Positions 16,797 to 25,500 of a stretch of DNA of 64,000 nucleotides are shown here, piece after piece. Below the pieces are notes generated by a model. That model searched no databases and had not been told where the DNA came from. It saw nothing but the letters and a program-made list of their open reading frames with translations. The first letter of the stretch is position 1. Each line of letters opens with the position of its first letter. Source of the DNA: Arthrobacter sp. ov407 (GTDB lineage Bacteria > Actinomycetota > Actinomycetes > Actinomycetales > Micrococcaceae). Location: assembly GCF_900102895.1 (NCBI RefSeq), contig NZ_FNGD01000008.1, positions 124,001 through 188,000 on the forward strand. Direction: 5' to 3'. The position numbers and the translations under genes are program-made.

Positions 16797-18251
16797 ATGC
16801 GACGTGTCGTAGCTTTTCTGTGTCTGGTGGAGCTCACCAGCGGAATCCTGCAGGGCTATTACACGCCCATCCTCACCGATATCGCCCGGCATCTGGGGAT
16901 CCACGACGCCGACGTCAACTGGTTTGAGGCCGCGCAGCTCATGGTCAGTGCCCTCGCCGTGCCGGTGCTGGCCAAGTTGGGGGACATGTACGGGCACCGG
17001 AAGATCCTGCTGGCTTCCACGTTGGTCACCGCCGCGGCCTCCTGGGGCGTCGCGCTTGCCCCGGACTTCTGGACCTTCCTGGCCGCTTGGTCATTCCAGG
17101 GCTTCTACGTGGTCTGGCTGCCGCTCGAAATCGCCCTGATCTTCAGTCGCGTCCATCAGCTGCCTGACGGCGCCGCCCGCACCCGGCGCGCGGCCGGTGT
17201 ACTGGTCGGGGCGCTGGAGACTGGTGTCATCGCCGGCGCGCTCGCGGCCGGCGCGCTGGTGGAAATGTTCGCCGGGCAGCTGCAGCTCGTGCTCCTGGTC
17301 CCCGCGGCGGCCGTGTCCGCGTGCTGGTTCGTCATCCGGTTTGGCGTGCCGGAGTCCCGTGAGCGCAGCGGCGGACGGGTGGACACCCGCGGCTTCGCGC
17401 TGCTCGCCGTCGGACTGCTGCTCATCACTTCGGGGCTGACCTTCATGCGCCTCAACGGAGCCGGCGCGTGGTGGCCGTGGGCGCTGGTGGGAGCCGGGAT
17501 TCTGGTGTTCATCCCGTTCGCGCGGTTCGAGCTGCGCGAGGCAGATCCCCTCGTGGATATCCGGATGCTGCGGGGCAAGTCCATGTGGCCGGTCCAGCTG
17601 ACGGCCGGGCTCTTTGGCGTCTCGGTCCTGGGCGCACAGGCCCCGCTGTCCACCTTCGCCCGGACCGACCCCGCGCTGCACGGCTACGGCCTGGGCCTGC
17701 GCGCCGGGCAGGTCTCAATCATCATCGGCGTCTACGTGCTGGCGCTGCTCGTCGGCGCGCTGCTGTACCCGGTGGTGACCCGACGGCTCACGCCGCGCTG
17801 GACGCTCGTGGGCGCCGCGGCGCTGGTGGGCCTTGGCTACCTGCTGTTCCTGCCGTTCCATGGCAGCCTCGCCGAAACGCTGGCGAACATGGCTATCGCA
17901 GGCGTCGGCTCCGGTGCCCTCGTAGCGGCGCTGCCGTCGGCGGCCGCCGCGGCGGCACCCCTCAACCGCACCGCGATGGCCACGGGCCTGACCAACACCA
18001 CCAAGACCATCGGCGGGGCCTTCGCGTCCGCGGTGTTCGGTATCGCCCTGCTCAGCCACGTCCTGGCCGACGCCGGGGCCGGGGCGGGGGACTCCGGGCA
18101 AACCGCGGCGCCGCTCACCGGGTACCTCACGGTATGGACCATTTGCGGGGTTACCGGGCTTGCCGCGGCTGCCGCGTTGATGCTGGTGCCCCGGCTGGCC
18201 TTCTCCGACGCCGCCACCGCCGTCTCACCCGTCCCGGCCAGCTCGCACTAG
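16797..18251 (+). CDS. MFS transporter (DHA2-like drug/metabolite exporter)
   Basis: 484 residues with many hydrophobic helices, probably 14 in the DHA2 style. Motif A-like GDMYGHRKILLASTLVTAAA follows TM2. Loop VPESRERSGGRVDTRGFALL lies between the two central helices and is typical of EmrB/QacA relatives. It would export a small molecule by proton antiport in the inner membrane. Divergent from the LLM monooxygenase-MarR operon, suggesting the exporter and oxidoreductase respond to the same compound. The ATG at 16797 starts the first helix segment. Confidence 0.85.
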   Translation: MRRVVAFLCLVELTSGILQGYYTPILTDIARHLGIHDADVNWFEAAQLMVSALAVPVLAKLGDMYGHRKILLASTLVTAAASWGVALAPDFWTFLAAWSFQGFYVVWLPLEIALIFSRVHQLPDGAARTRRAAGVLVGALETGVIAGALAAGALVEMFAGQLQLVLLVPAAAVSACWFVIRFGVPESRERSGGRVDTRGFALLAVGLLLITSGLTFMRLNGAGAWWPWALVGAGILVFIPFARFELREADPLVDIRMLRGKSMWPVQLTAGLFGVSVLGAQAPLSTFARTDPALHGYGLGLRAGQVSIIIGVYVLALLVGALLYPVVTRRLTPRWTLVGAAALVGLGYLLFLPFHGSLAETLANMAIAGVGSGALVAALPSAAAAAAPLNRTAMATGLTNTTKTIGGAFASAVFGIALLSHVLADAGAGAGDSGQTAAPLTGYLTVWTICGVTGLAAAAALMLVPRLAFSDAATAVSPVPASSH

Positions 18252-18294
18252 CCGGACCCTTCCTCCTCGACACCTGACGAAGTATGTTCGTACG

Positions 18295-19323
18295 GTGACG
18301 GGTACTCGAGGGCACAGACGGGGAAGCGCGGCGGCCGCGGCCGTCTTGGTGGTGATCAGTCTCCTGCTCTCGGGATGTACCGCGTCGCGGTTGGATCCTG
18401 TGAGTACTGTGGACGCGCGCACCGTGCTGGAGGAGTTCAAGTCCCGGGACATGGTGGGGCACATGCAGGCGCCGCAGCGGGTGGCCGATGCCAGTGGCGG
18501 AAACCGGGCCGCCGGGACCTCAGGATACGAGGAATCGGCCCGCTACGTCGAGGAGCAGCTGCGCGCCGCCGGGTATGAACCGGTGCGACAGACCTTTTCC
18601 TTCCGGCGTGATGGCCGAGGCAAGTCGCGGGTGGAGTCCTTCAACATCCTGGCCGACACCGGCGGCGATGCCGGGCACACCGTGGTGGTGGGCGCGCACC
18701 TGGACTCCGTGCAGGAGGGGCCGGGCATCAACGACAACGCCAGCGGGGTGGCGGCGGTCCTGGAGACAGCGCGGTGGATGAAGGAGGCCGGGATCAAGCC
18801 GGTCAACCGGGTCCGGTTCGCTTTCTGGGGCGGGGAAGAGGACGGGCTGTACGGGTCCCAGCACTACGTCGACGAACTCAGCCAGGCCGAGACCGGCCAG
18901 ACCGCGGCGAACCTGAACGTGGACATGGCTGCCTCGCCCAACGGCGTGCGGTCCGTGCACGACGGGGACGGATCGGATTTCGGCGACGCCGGCCCGGCCG
19001 GGTCCAAGGCGATCGAGGACATCCTGTTCCGCTACTTCCAGGAAAACGCCCTGGCTGCCGAGACTACGCCCTTTGACGGCGGCTCCGACTACGACGCCTT
19101 CCTCTCGGCCGGCATTCCCGGCGGCGGATTGTTTACCGGCGATGTGGAGAGGAAAACCCAGGCCCAGGCGCAATCCTTTGGCGGGGCGGCCGGCAAGGTC
19201 CTTGATCCCTGCTACCACCAGGCCTGCGACACCATCGCCAACACCAACCAGGAACTGCTCCAGGAAATGTCGGGCGCCCTGGCCTACGCCACCGTGGCCT
19301 ACGCGATGGGCAACGCCGGCTAA
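18295..19323 (+). CDS. M28 family aminopeptidase, secreted lipoprotein
   Basis: 342 residues from GTG 18295. Signal peptide SAAAAAVLVVISLLLSGC ends in a lipobox (LLSGC, Cys ~28). The mature protein has the M28 zinc-peptidase ligands in order: VVGAHLDSVQEGPGINDNAS (His and bridging Asp), WGGEEDGLYGS (catalytic Glu and Zn Glu), NLNVDMAASPN (Asp) and the C-terminal CYHQACDTIANTN (His, with a Cys pair). It would remove N-terminal residues from peptides outside the membrane. It lies directly upstream of and on the same strand as the Pls-type operon, 451 bp away, so a link to polymer turnover is possible but unproven. Confidence 0.9.
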   Translation: MTGTRGHRRGSAAAAAVLVVISLLLSGCTASRLDPVSTVDARTVLEEFKSRDMVGHMQAPQRVADASGGNRAAGTSGYEESARYVEEQLRAAGYEPVRQTFSFRRDGRGKSRVESFNILADTGGDAGHTVVVGAHLDSVQEGPGINDNASGVAAVLETARWMKEAGIKPVNRVRFAFWGGEEDGLYGSQHYVDELSQAETGQTAANLNVDMAASPNGVRSVHDGDGSDFGDAGPAGSKAIEDILFRYFQENALAAETTPFDGGSDYDAFLSAGIPGGGLFTGDVERKTQAQAQSFGGAAGKVLDPCYHQACDTIANTNQELLQEMSGALAYATVAYAMGNAG

Positions 19324-19352
19324 GCGCCGTCCATGCGCCGTCCATGCGCCGT
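19324..19352. repeat. 11-bp tandem repeat directly after the M28 stop
   Basis: Unit GCGCCGTCCAT is present in about 2.6 copies immediately after the TAA of the M28 gene. No function is apparent. Confidence 0.65.
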
Positions 19353-19774
19353 CAAGTCGAGCGTCCAGGCCGCCGGCAAGTCGGGTGTTGAGGCCGCCGG
19401 CGTCCATGTCCAACGGATGCCCGGGCGCCGCGTTTTTGTCCAAGTACCCAGGGGCCGCCAGAAGTGTTGAACCTGCACTGAATCGGGTAGTTAATCAGCC
19501 GTTTAAGAGGAAAAAACAGGTACCCGCTACTCAGGTGCTGTGAGTTTGCTGAGTTTACGATAAGAAACGGATAAGCATTCGGGCGGGCGCAAGTGACCTG
19601 CCCAGTTCACGTAGAGAAAACCTCGATACGTGGGTAAATACGGGCCTCGCGAAGCAACGGTCAGTGCGCCACAGATGCTGCACTGCTTCCTTTCCGTGCC
19701 CGTCAACCGGAAGGCCTGGGCGGTGTTTACGCTCGGGAAACTTCGCCAGTGAGAAGTACGGGGGGCATCGACAG
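19353..19774 (+). promoter_or_regulatory. Long AT-richer leader/promoter region of the dat-ask-pls operon
   Basis: Over 400 bp without a convincing gene. From about 19480 the base composition drops clearly below that of the upstream genes. The stretch TTTGCTGAGTTTACGATAAG (19543-19562) could contain promoter elements, but no well-spaced -35/-10 pair is certain. The in-frame sequence before the dat ATG at 19775 is not protein-like, so this is read as promoter and untranslated leader. Confidence 0.4.
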
Positions 19775-21046
19775 ATGGACATCTTCGAAAGTTTGGAGTC
19801 TGAGGTCCGCAGCTACTGCCGCAGTTGGGACACCGTGTTCGAACGTGCGGCCGGCAGCAGCCTCTACAGCGAAGACGGCAGGGAGTATCTGGATTTCTTT
19901 TCCGGTGCCGGAGCACTTAACTACGGGCACAATAACCCGGTGCTGTTGCGGCCACTCGTGGACTATCTTCTCTCGGGCTCAATCATTCACTCGCTCGATA
20001 TGAAGACGCCTGCCAAGCGGCGCTTCCTGGAAACCTTCCGGGAGTTGATCCTCAAACCGCGGAATTTGGACTACAAGGTCATGTTCCCCGGTCCGACGGG
20101 AACAAACTCCGTGGAGGCCGCCCTGAAGCTCGCCCGGAAGGTTACCGGCAGGCCGCATGTCCTGAGCTTCACCAACGCATTTCACGGGATGACCTTGGGA
20201 TCACTGTCCGTTACGGGCAATTCCATGAAACGGCAAGGGGCCGGCGTTCCGCTGACGAACACATCGAGTATGCCCTATGACGGCTTTTTCAACGGCCAGG
20301 TACCGGACTTCCTGTGGCTGCGGCAAGCCTTGGAGGACGGGGGCTCAGGCATCGATAAGCCCGCTGCGGTGATCGTGGAAACTGTCCAGGGCGAGGGTGG
20401 GCTCAGGGCCGCTCGGGCGTCCTGGTTACGAGGCCTTGCGGAGCTGTGCCGCCAACATGGCATCCTGCTCATCGTTGATGATGTTCAGGCCGGATGCGGA
20501 CGCACCGGGACATTTTTCAGTTTTGAGGAAGCGGGCATCACTCCTGACATCGTCTGCCTGTCGAAGTCCATCTCGGGCTTTGGACTGCCTTTGGCGCTGA
20601 CTCTGTTCAAACCCGAGTTGGACATCTGGAAGCCCGGCGAGCACAACGGAACATTCCGGGGGCACAACCCGGCCTTCGTCACCGGCACGGCTGCCCTGGA
20701 ACACTACTGGCAGGACGACAAATTCGAGTCGAACGTCGCGGGGCGCATCTCGCAGCTGCACGAGGGGCTTACACAGATCGCAGCGGGTGTCGAGGGCGCC
20801 ACGGTCCGTGGCCGGGGACTGCTCGCGGGTGTCTACTACCCCGACCCTCAGACGGCGGCGAAGATTGCGGCTGAATCGTTCGCCCGGGGCCTGCTCGTGG
20901 AAACTTCCGGTCCGGAAGGTGAGGTGGTCAAGGCGATGCCCGCGCTGACTATCAGCCCCGAAGATCTGCAGAAAGGACTCGATATTCTCGCTGCAGCCGC
21001 AGTGTCTGTGACCGGAGAGCCGGTCATCTTGGGATCAACCGTTTGA
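19775..21046 (+). CDS. L-2,4-diaminobutyrate:2-oxoglutarate aminotransferase (EctB/Dat type)
   Basis: 423 residues, a class III PLP aminotransferase very close in pattern to Ect[21 protein letters not shown] at the start, [77 protein letters not shown], the PLP lysine in [15 protein letters not shown], and [18 protein letters not shown]. It would transaminate aspartate-4-semialdehyde to L-2,4-diaminobutyrate (Dab). No ectA or ectC follows, so ectoine is not the product; the partners are an aspartokinase (78 bp on) and a Pls-type synthetase. ATG 19775 matches the EctB N-terminus. Confidence 0.9.
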   Translation: MDIFESLESEVRSYCRSWDTVFERAAGSSLYSEDGREYLDFFSGAGALNYGHNNPVLLRPLVDYLLSGSIIHSLDMKTPAKRRFLETFRELILKPRNLDYKVMFPGPTGTNSVEAALKLARKVTGRPHVLSFTNAFHGMTLGSLSVTGNSMKRQGAGVPLTNTSSMPYDGFFNGQVPDFLWLRQALEDGGSGIDKPAAVIVETVQGEGGLRAARASWLRGLAELCRQHGILLIVDDVQAGCGRTGTFFSFEEAGITPDIVCLSKSISGFGLPLALTLFKPELDIWKPGEHNGTFRGHNPAFVTGTAALEHYWQDDKFESNVAGRISQLHEGLTQIAAGVEGATVRGRGLLAGVYYPDPQTAAKIAAESFARGLLVETSGPEGEVVKAMPALTISPEDLQKGLDILAAAAVSVTGEPVILGSTV

Positions 21047-21124
21047 GCATCCGAAAAGATGGCAAAGCCGGCTCAAAGTGGCCAGCACCGCTTGCAACAA
21101 TCGAAGTAGATTTCGGGGAGAGAA

Positions 21125-22576
21125 ATGGGTACCCGCAAGGCAACTGCACTTAACGAAAGTGATCTAGCGGACACCGACCGGGCGATGCGCCCGGGCAGCG
21201 TCATTGTACAAAAGTTTGGGGGTTCATCCCTGGCGGATGCCGCGGGTATCCTCCGGGCGGCCGAGCGGATAGCCAAAACGCGGACCAACGGATATCGGGT
21301 CGTGGCGGTGGTTTCCGCCATGGGGGACACCACAGATGAACTCTGCGACCTCGCTGCTGAGGTTTCCGCTCGGCCGCTTCCGGTGGACCTCGACGCCCTT
21401 CTGAGCATTGGTGAACTTGTGTCCTCGGCACTCTTGGCGATCGCACTGGCGGATCTTGGCCAGCTGCCCCGCACGTTCACTGGCAGCGCGGCCGGTTTCA
21501 TCACCGACAGCATCCACGGCAAGGCACACATTACGGATGTCAGGCCGGACCGCGTTCGCAGTAGTTTGGCCCGTGGCGAAGTGCCCATCGTTGCAGGATT
21601 CCAGGGCAGGACGCAGAAGCGGAATAAGGTCACCACCCTCGGTCGCGGCGGCTCGGATCTCACCGCGGTCGCGCTGGCCGCAGCACTCGGGGCCGATATT
21701 TGCGAAATATATACGGACGTCGACGGCGTCTACACCGCGGACCCGCGGGTTGTCCCGACAGCGCGAAAGATCGATGTCCTCTCGAGCGAGGAAATGCTTG
21801 AGTTCGCGGCCTCCGGATGCAAGGTACTGCACCTGCGGTGTGTTGAATATGCCCGCCGGTTCGCCATTCCGATCCATGTGAGGTCCTCCTTCGTGCCGGA
21901 GGCAGGGACGCTGATCTTGCCTGGCCTTGACCGTCATCCACTCCTCCAGCCCGCAAGGGAGCAACCGGAGGTGACCGGAGTGGCCGGGGTCAACTCGACT
22001 TCGAAAATTACTGTTGTTGGAATTCCGGACCGGCCGGACAGCATGGCGCGCATCTTGAAGGTCCTCTCGCGTTCGGGAGCGCACGTCCAGGCAATTGTCC
22101 AGAATACGGCCGGCCCAGGCGCGACGCGTTCCGACGTAGCCCTAATCGTGCCGGCTGCCCATGCAGGCACCGCCCTTGCAGTGTTGGATGCCGAAAAGGG
22201 AACAATTGGTTTTCAGGGTTTGCAGCACGACAGCGAGGTGGGCCGGGTGTCCATCACTGGGCTGGGTATGCGCTCGTCCCCGGAAATCTTCTGCACGTTC
22301 CTTAAGGCCCTGTCGGACGCCGATGTGGACCTCGATCTTGTCGACATATCCGAGACGTCCGTGGGCGCGGTCACGCACGCCGACCGGCTCGTGGACGCCG
22401 AGCGCGCTGTCCGACGGGCCTTTGGTATGGCCCCGGCCGGCGAGGAATCGATGGTTGGGCATGAGGGCCACCTCATGCCAACTGATGGCCCCCCGGTCGA
22501 GACGTGGGTTGGAATTTCTGGCCAGGATATGACACCTGTCCCGCAGGGCGACAGAACTGTGGCACGTCACTTCTAG
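21125..22576 (+). CDS. Aspartate kinase dedicated to the diaminobutyrate/Pls operon
   Basis: 483 residues. The amino-acid kinase domain shows VQKFGGSSLADAAGI, VVSAMGDTTDELC, GFQGRTQKRNKVTTLGRGGSD, YTDVDGVYTADPR and MLEFAASGCKVLHLRCVEYA. Two C-terminal ACT domains (~290-440) include VGIPDRPDSMARILKVLS and VSITGLGMRSSPEIFCTFLK, followed by a ~50-residue non-conserved tail. It phosphorylates aspartate, the first step to aspartate semialdehyde; asd must be elsewhere. An operon-linked copy suggests flux reserved for Dab, possibly escaping lysine/threonine feedback (inference). ATG follows GGGGAGAGAA; pls begins 15 bp after its stop. Confidence 0.92.
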   Translation: MGTRKATALNESDLADTDRAMRPGSVIVQKFGGSSLADAAGILRAAERIAKTRTNGYRVVAVVSAMGDTTDELCDLAAEVSARPLPVDLDALLSIGELVSSALLAIALADLGQLPRTFTGSAAGFITDSIHGKAHITDVRPDRVRSSLARGEVPIVAGFQGRTQKRNKVTTLGRGGSDLTAVALAAALGADICEIYTDVDGVYTADPRVVPTARKIDVLSSEEMLEFAASGCKVLHLRCVEYARRFAIPIHVRSSFVPEAGTLILPGLDRHPLLQPAREQPEVTGVAGVNSTSKITVVGIPDRPDSMARILKVLSRSGAHVQAIVQNTAGPGATRSDVALIVPAAHAGTALAVLDAEKGTIGFQGLQHDSEVGRVSITGLGMRSSPEIFCTFLKALSDADVDLDLVDISETSVGAVTHADRLVDAERAVRRAFGMAPAGEESMVGHEGHLMPTDGPPVETWVGISGQDMTPVPQGDRTVARHF

Positions 22577-22591
22577 CGAAGGAGCTAAAGG

Positions 22592-25500
22592 ATGGGCAAG
22601 ACTGCGAGGATCGGCAACGGCCTCACCAGACCCCCTGAGTTGCGGGGAAAGATGTCGATGCTCGGCGGCTCGGAAGGGGGAGCCATACTGACCTCGGCCG
22701 CGCCCGATCAGGCTGCGCGCTGGAGTCGGGGCGAACGGTTGGACCAGCTTTTTGAGGACAGCTGCGACCACTTGCGTGAACGGGGGCTGGGCGACCAGGT
22801 TGCCGTAGATGCGGGGGACGTCGTCTTGACCTACACGGAGCTGGATGAACGGGCGAACCAGCTGGCGCGACATCTCCTGGTGTGCGGTGCCCGGCCGGGT
22901 GACCGCATCGCGTTGTTGTTTGACCAGCCGTGGCGCGCCTACGTGGCGATGCTTGCCGTACTGAAGATCCACGCAGCCTATGTTCCGCTGGATCCGGGAT
23001 TTCCCCCTGATCGCCTTCAATACATTGTCGAAGACGCCAATGTGGCGATGGTACTTTCCCTGTCACATCTGAAGGATTTGCTACCCGAAGTGGCCGCCGT
23101 CACGGTGTGTGTCGATGATGTGCAGGCGCAGATCGACGCCAAGGACTCCGCTCGCCTGAGCGGTGCGGACCATGGCGGGACGAAGGATGAGCTGGCGTAC
23201 ATCATCTACACCTCCGGTTCCACAGGCCGGCCGAAGGGCGTGGCGGTCGAGCAGGCAAGCATCTGCAATTTTGTCCGCGTGGCCTCCGACATTTACGGGA
23301 TTGAGTCCACGGATCGCGTGTACCAAGGCATGACGATCGCCTTCGATTTTTCGGTGGAGGAAATTTGGGTTGCCTGGATGGTCGGTGCCACTCTGGTTCC
23401 CAAGCCAGGCCGGTCCAGCATGTTGGGTGCCGAGCTCGCGGAGTACCTGCAGGAAAAACGGATCACAGCTCTTTGCTGCGTTCCAACGTTGCTGGCGACG
23501 CTTGACGATGATCTGCCCGGTTTGCGGTTCCTGCTGGTCTCCGGAGAGGCTTGCCCCAAGGATCTCGTCATGCGCTGGCACCGTCCCGGCCGTCGCTTCC
23601 TGAACGTCTACGGCCCGACCGAAGCGACCGTGACTGCCACGTGGTCGGTCCTCGACCCAGACCTGCCCGTGTCCCTCGGTGTGCCATTGCCCACCTACAC
23701 GGCCGTCATTGTGGATCCCGCTGAGCTTCGGGCCCTGCCGCGCGGTGAAACGGGAGAAATCGGCCTCGCCGGGGTCGGCCTGGCGCGCGGGTACGTGAAC
23801 CGTCAGGACCTGACGGAACGGGCCTTTGTCCCGGATTTCCTGGGAATCGAGAACAATCCCTCCGGCAGGATCTATCGCACCGGAGATCTTGGGCGGGTGA
23901 ACGACGACGGGCAACTTGAATACTTCGGCCGGATCGATACCCAGGTCAAAATACGTGGCTACCGCATCGAACTGAGCGAAATAGAGTCCGTCCTCCTGCA
24001 GCTCCCCGGCATTGCACAGGCAGTCGTTCAGACCTATGAACCGGAACAGGGAACCGTGGAACTGGCCGCCTATTACACCCTGCGCCAGGACGTCGGGGGT
24101 GTTGATGCCCATGATCTCCACCGGATGCTGCGCACCAGGCTCCCCGGTTACATGGTTCCTGCCTATTTTGAACAGCTGGACGCCATTCCCATGATGGCCA
24201 GTGACAAGGTGGACAGGAAGCGGTTGCCGCGTCCGGAGCACAGGATCAGTCAGGCGGCCGCCGGGTCCTATACCGCGCCAACGACCGCCGCCGAAGAGGC
24301 CCTGGCAACGCAGCTTGGCGCCGTTCTGAGTCTTGACAAGGTCTCTACCGAAGCCCATTTCTTCAACGACCTGGGTGCGGACTCGTTGTTGATGGCGCGC
24401 TATTGCGCCCGCATCAGGAAAGAGACCGCCCTGCCGGCAGCGGCCATGCAGGATATCTATGAGAACCCGACCGTTCGGCAGCTTGCCGCGTGTCTCGAAT
24501 CTAGGCACAGCGAATCTGTTCACAGCGCGGCCGTACCTGAGACCGACGCTGTAGCCCCGGCATCGGTGCCCCCGGTGAGCGCGTTCCAGTACGGTCTTTG
24601 TGGTGCGATCCAACTGCTGGTTTTCCTCGGTTACATGATGTACGCCGCTTGGCTGCTGATTTTTGGCTATGAGTGGACGTTGGGGGGAAGCACCCCGCTT
24701 GATATGTGGATTCGCTCCATCGGTTTCGGCGTGGCCACTTTCGTGGTCCTGTCTGTAACCCCGATCATCGCCAAATGGGTCCTCGTCGGGCGGTGGAAGC
24801 CGGGCACCATCCGAATATGGAGTCTGGCTTATCTCCGTTTTTGGACGGTCAAGACACTTACCAGGGCAAATCCATTGGCCATGTTCGCCGGCTCTCCGCT
24901 CTACGTGCTGTACCTGCGGCTCCTGGGCGCAAAGATCGGCAAGGGGGTGGTGATCTTCTCCCGGAAGATGCCCGCATGCCCGGATCTGCTCACGGTCGGT
25001 GACAACACCGTCATCAACAAAGACTCCTCGTTCGTGTGCTACCGCGCACATGCGGGCATCATCGAGATGGGCCCGGTGTCGCTGGGAAGCAACGTTCTTG
25101 TCTCGGAGAGAACCACCCTCGACATAGGAACGACGATGGGCAATGACACCCAGCTCGGGCATGCCTCGTCGCTGCAGACTTCCCAGGTCGTACCCGACGG
25201 GCAGGTCTGGCACGGTTCCCCGGCCGCACGTGCCAGCGCCAATTATCGGCGGGTCCCGGCACTCGACTGCAGTACCCGCAGGCGAGTCATCTATAGCCTG
25301 CTCCAGCTGTTCAACCGCCTGGTCCTGGTTGTTCCGGCGGGCGTTCTCGGGCTGGCGATGCTCCTGCCGCCCTACCTGAGCACCGGACACCTGCAATTGG
25401 GCGCCTTCACGTTTTTTGCCGACGTTGCGGCTGTATCACTGGTTATTTTCATTGTCGGGCTGTTCACCGGTCTGGTGGCCGTCCTCTGCGTCCCGCGTTT

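Noticed and set aside
19775..22576. Ectoine biosynthesis cluster (ectB plus aspartokinase)
   Set aside because: No ectA (acetyltransferase) or ectC (synthase) follows; the next gene is a Pls-type NRPS.
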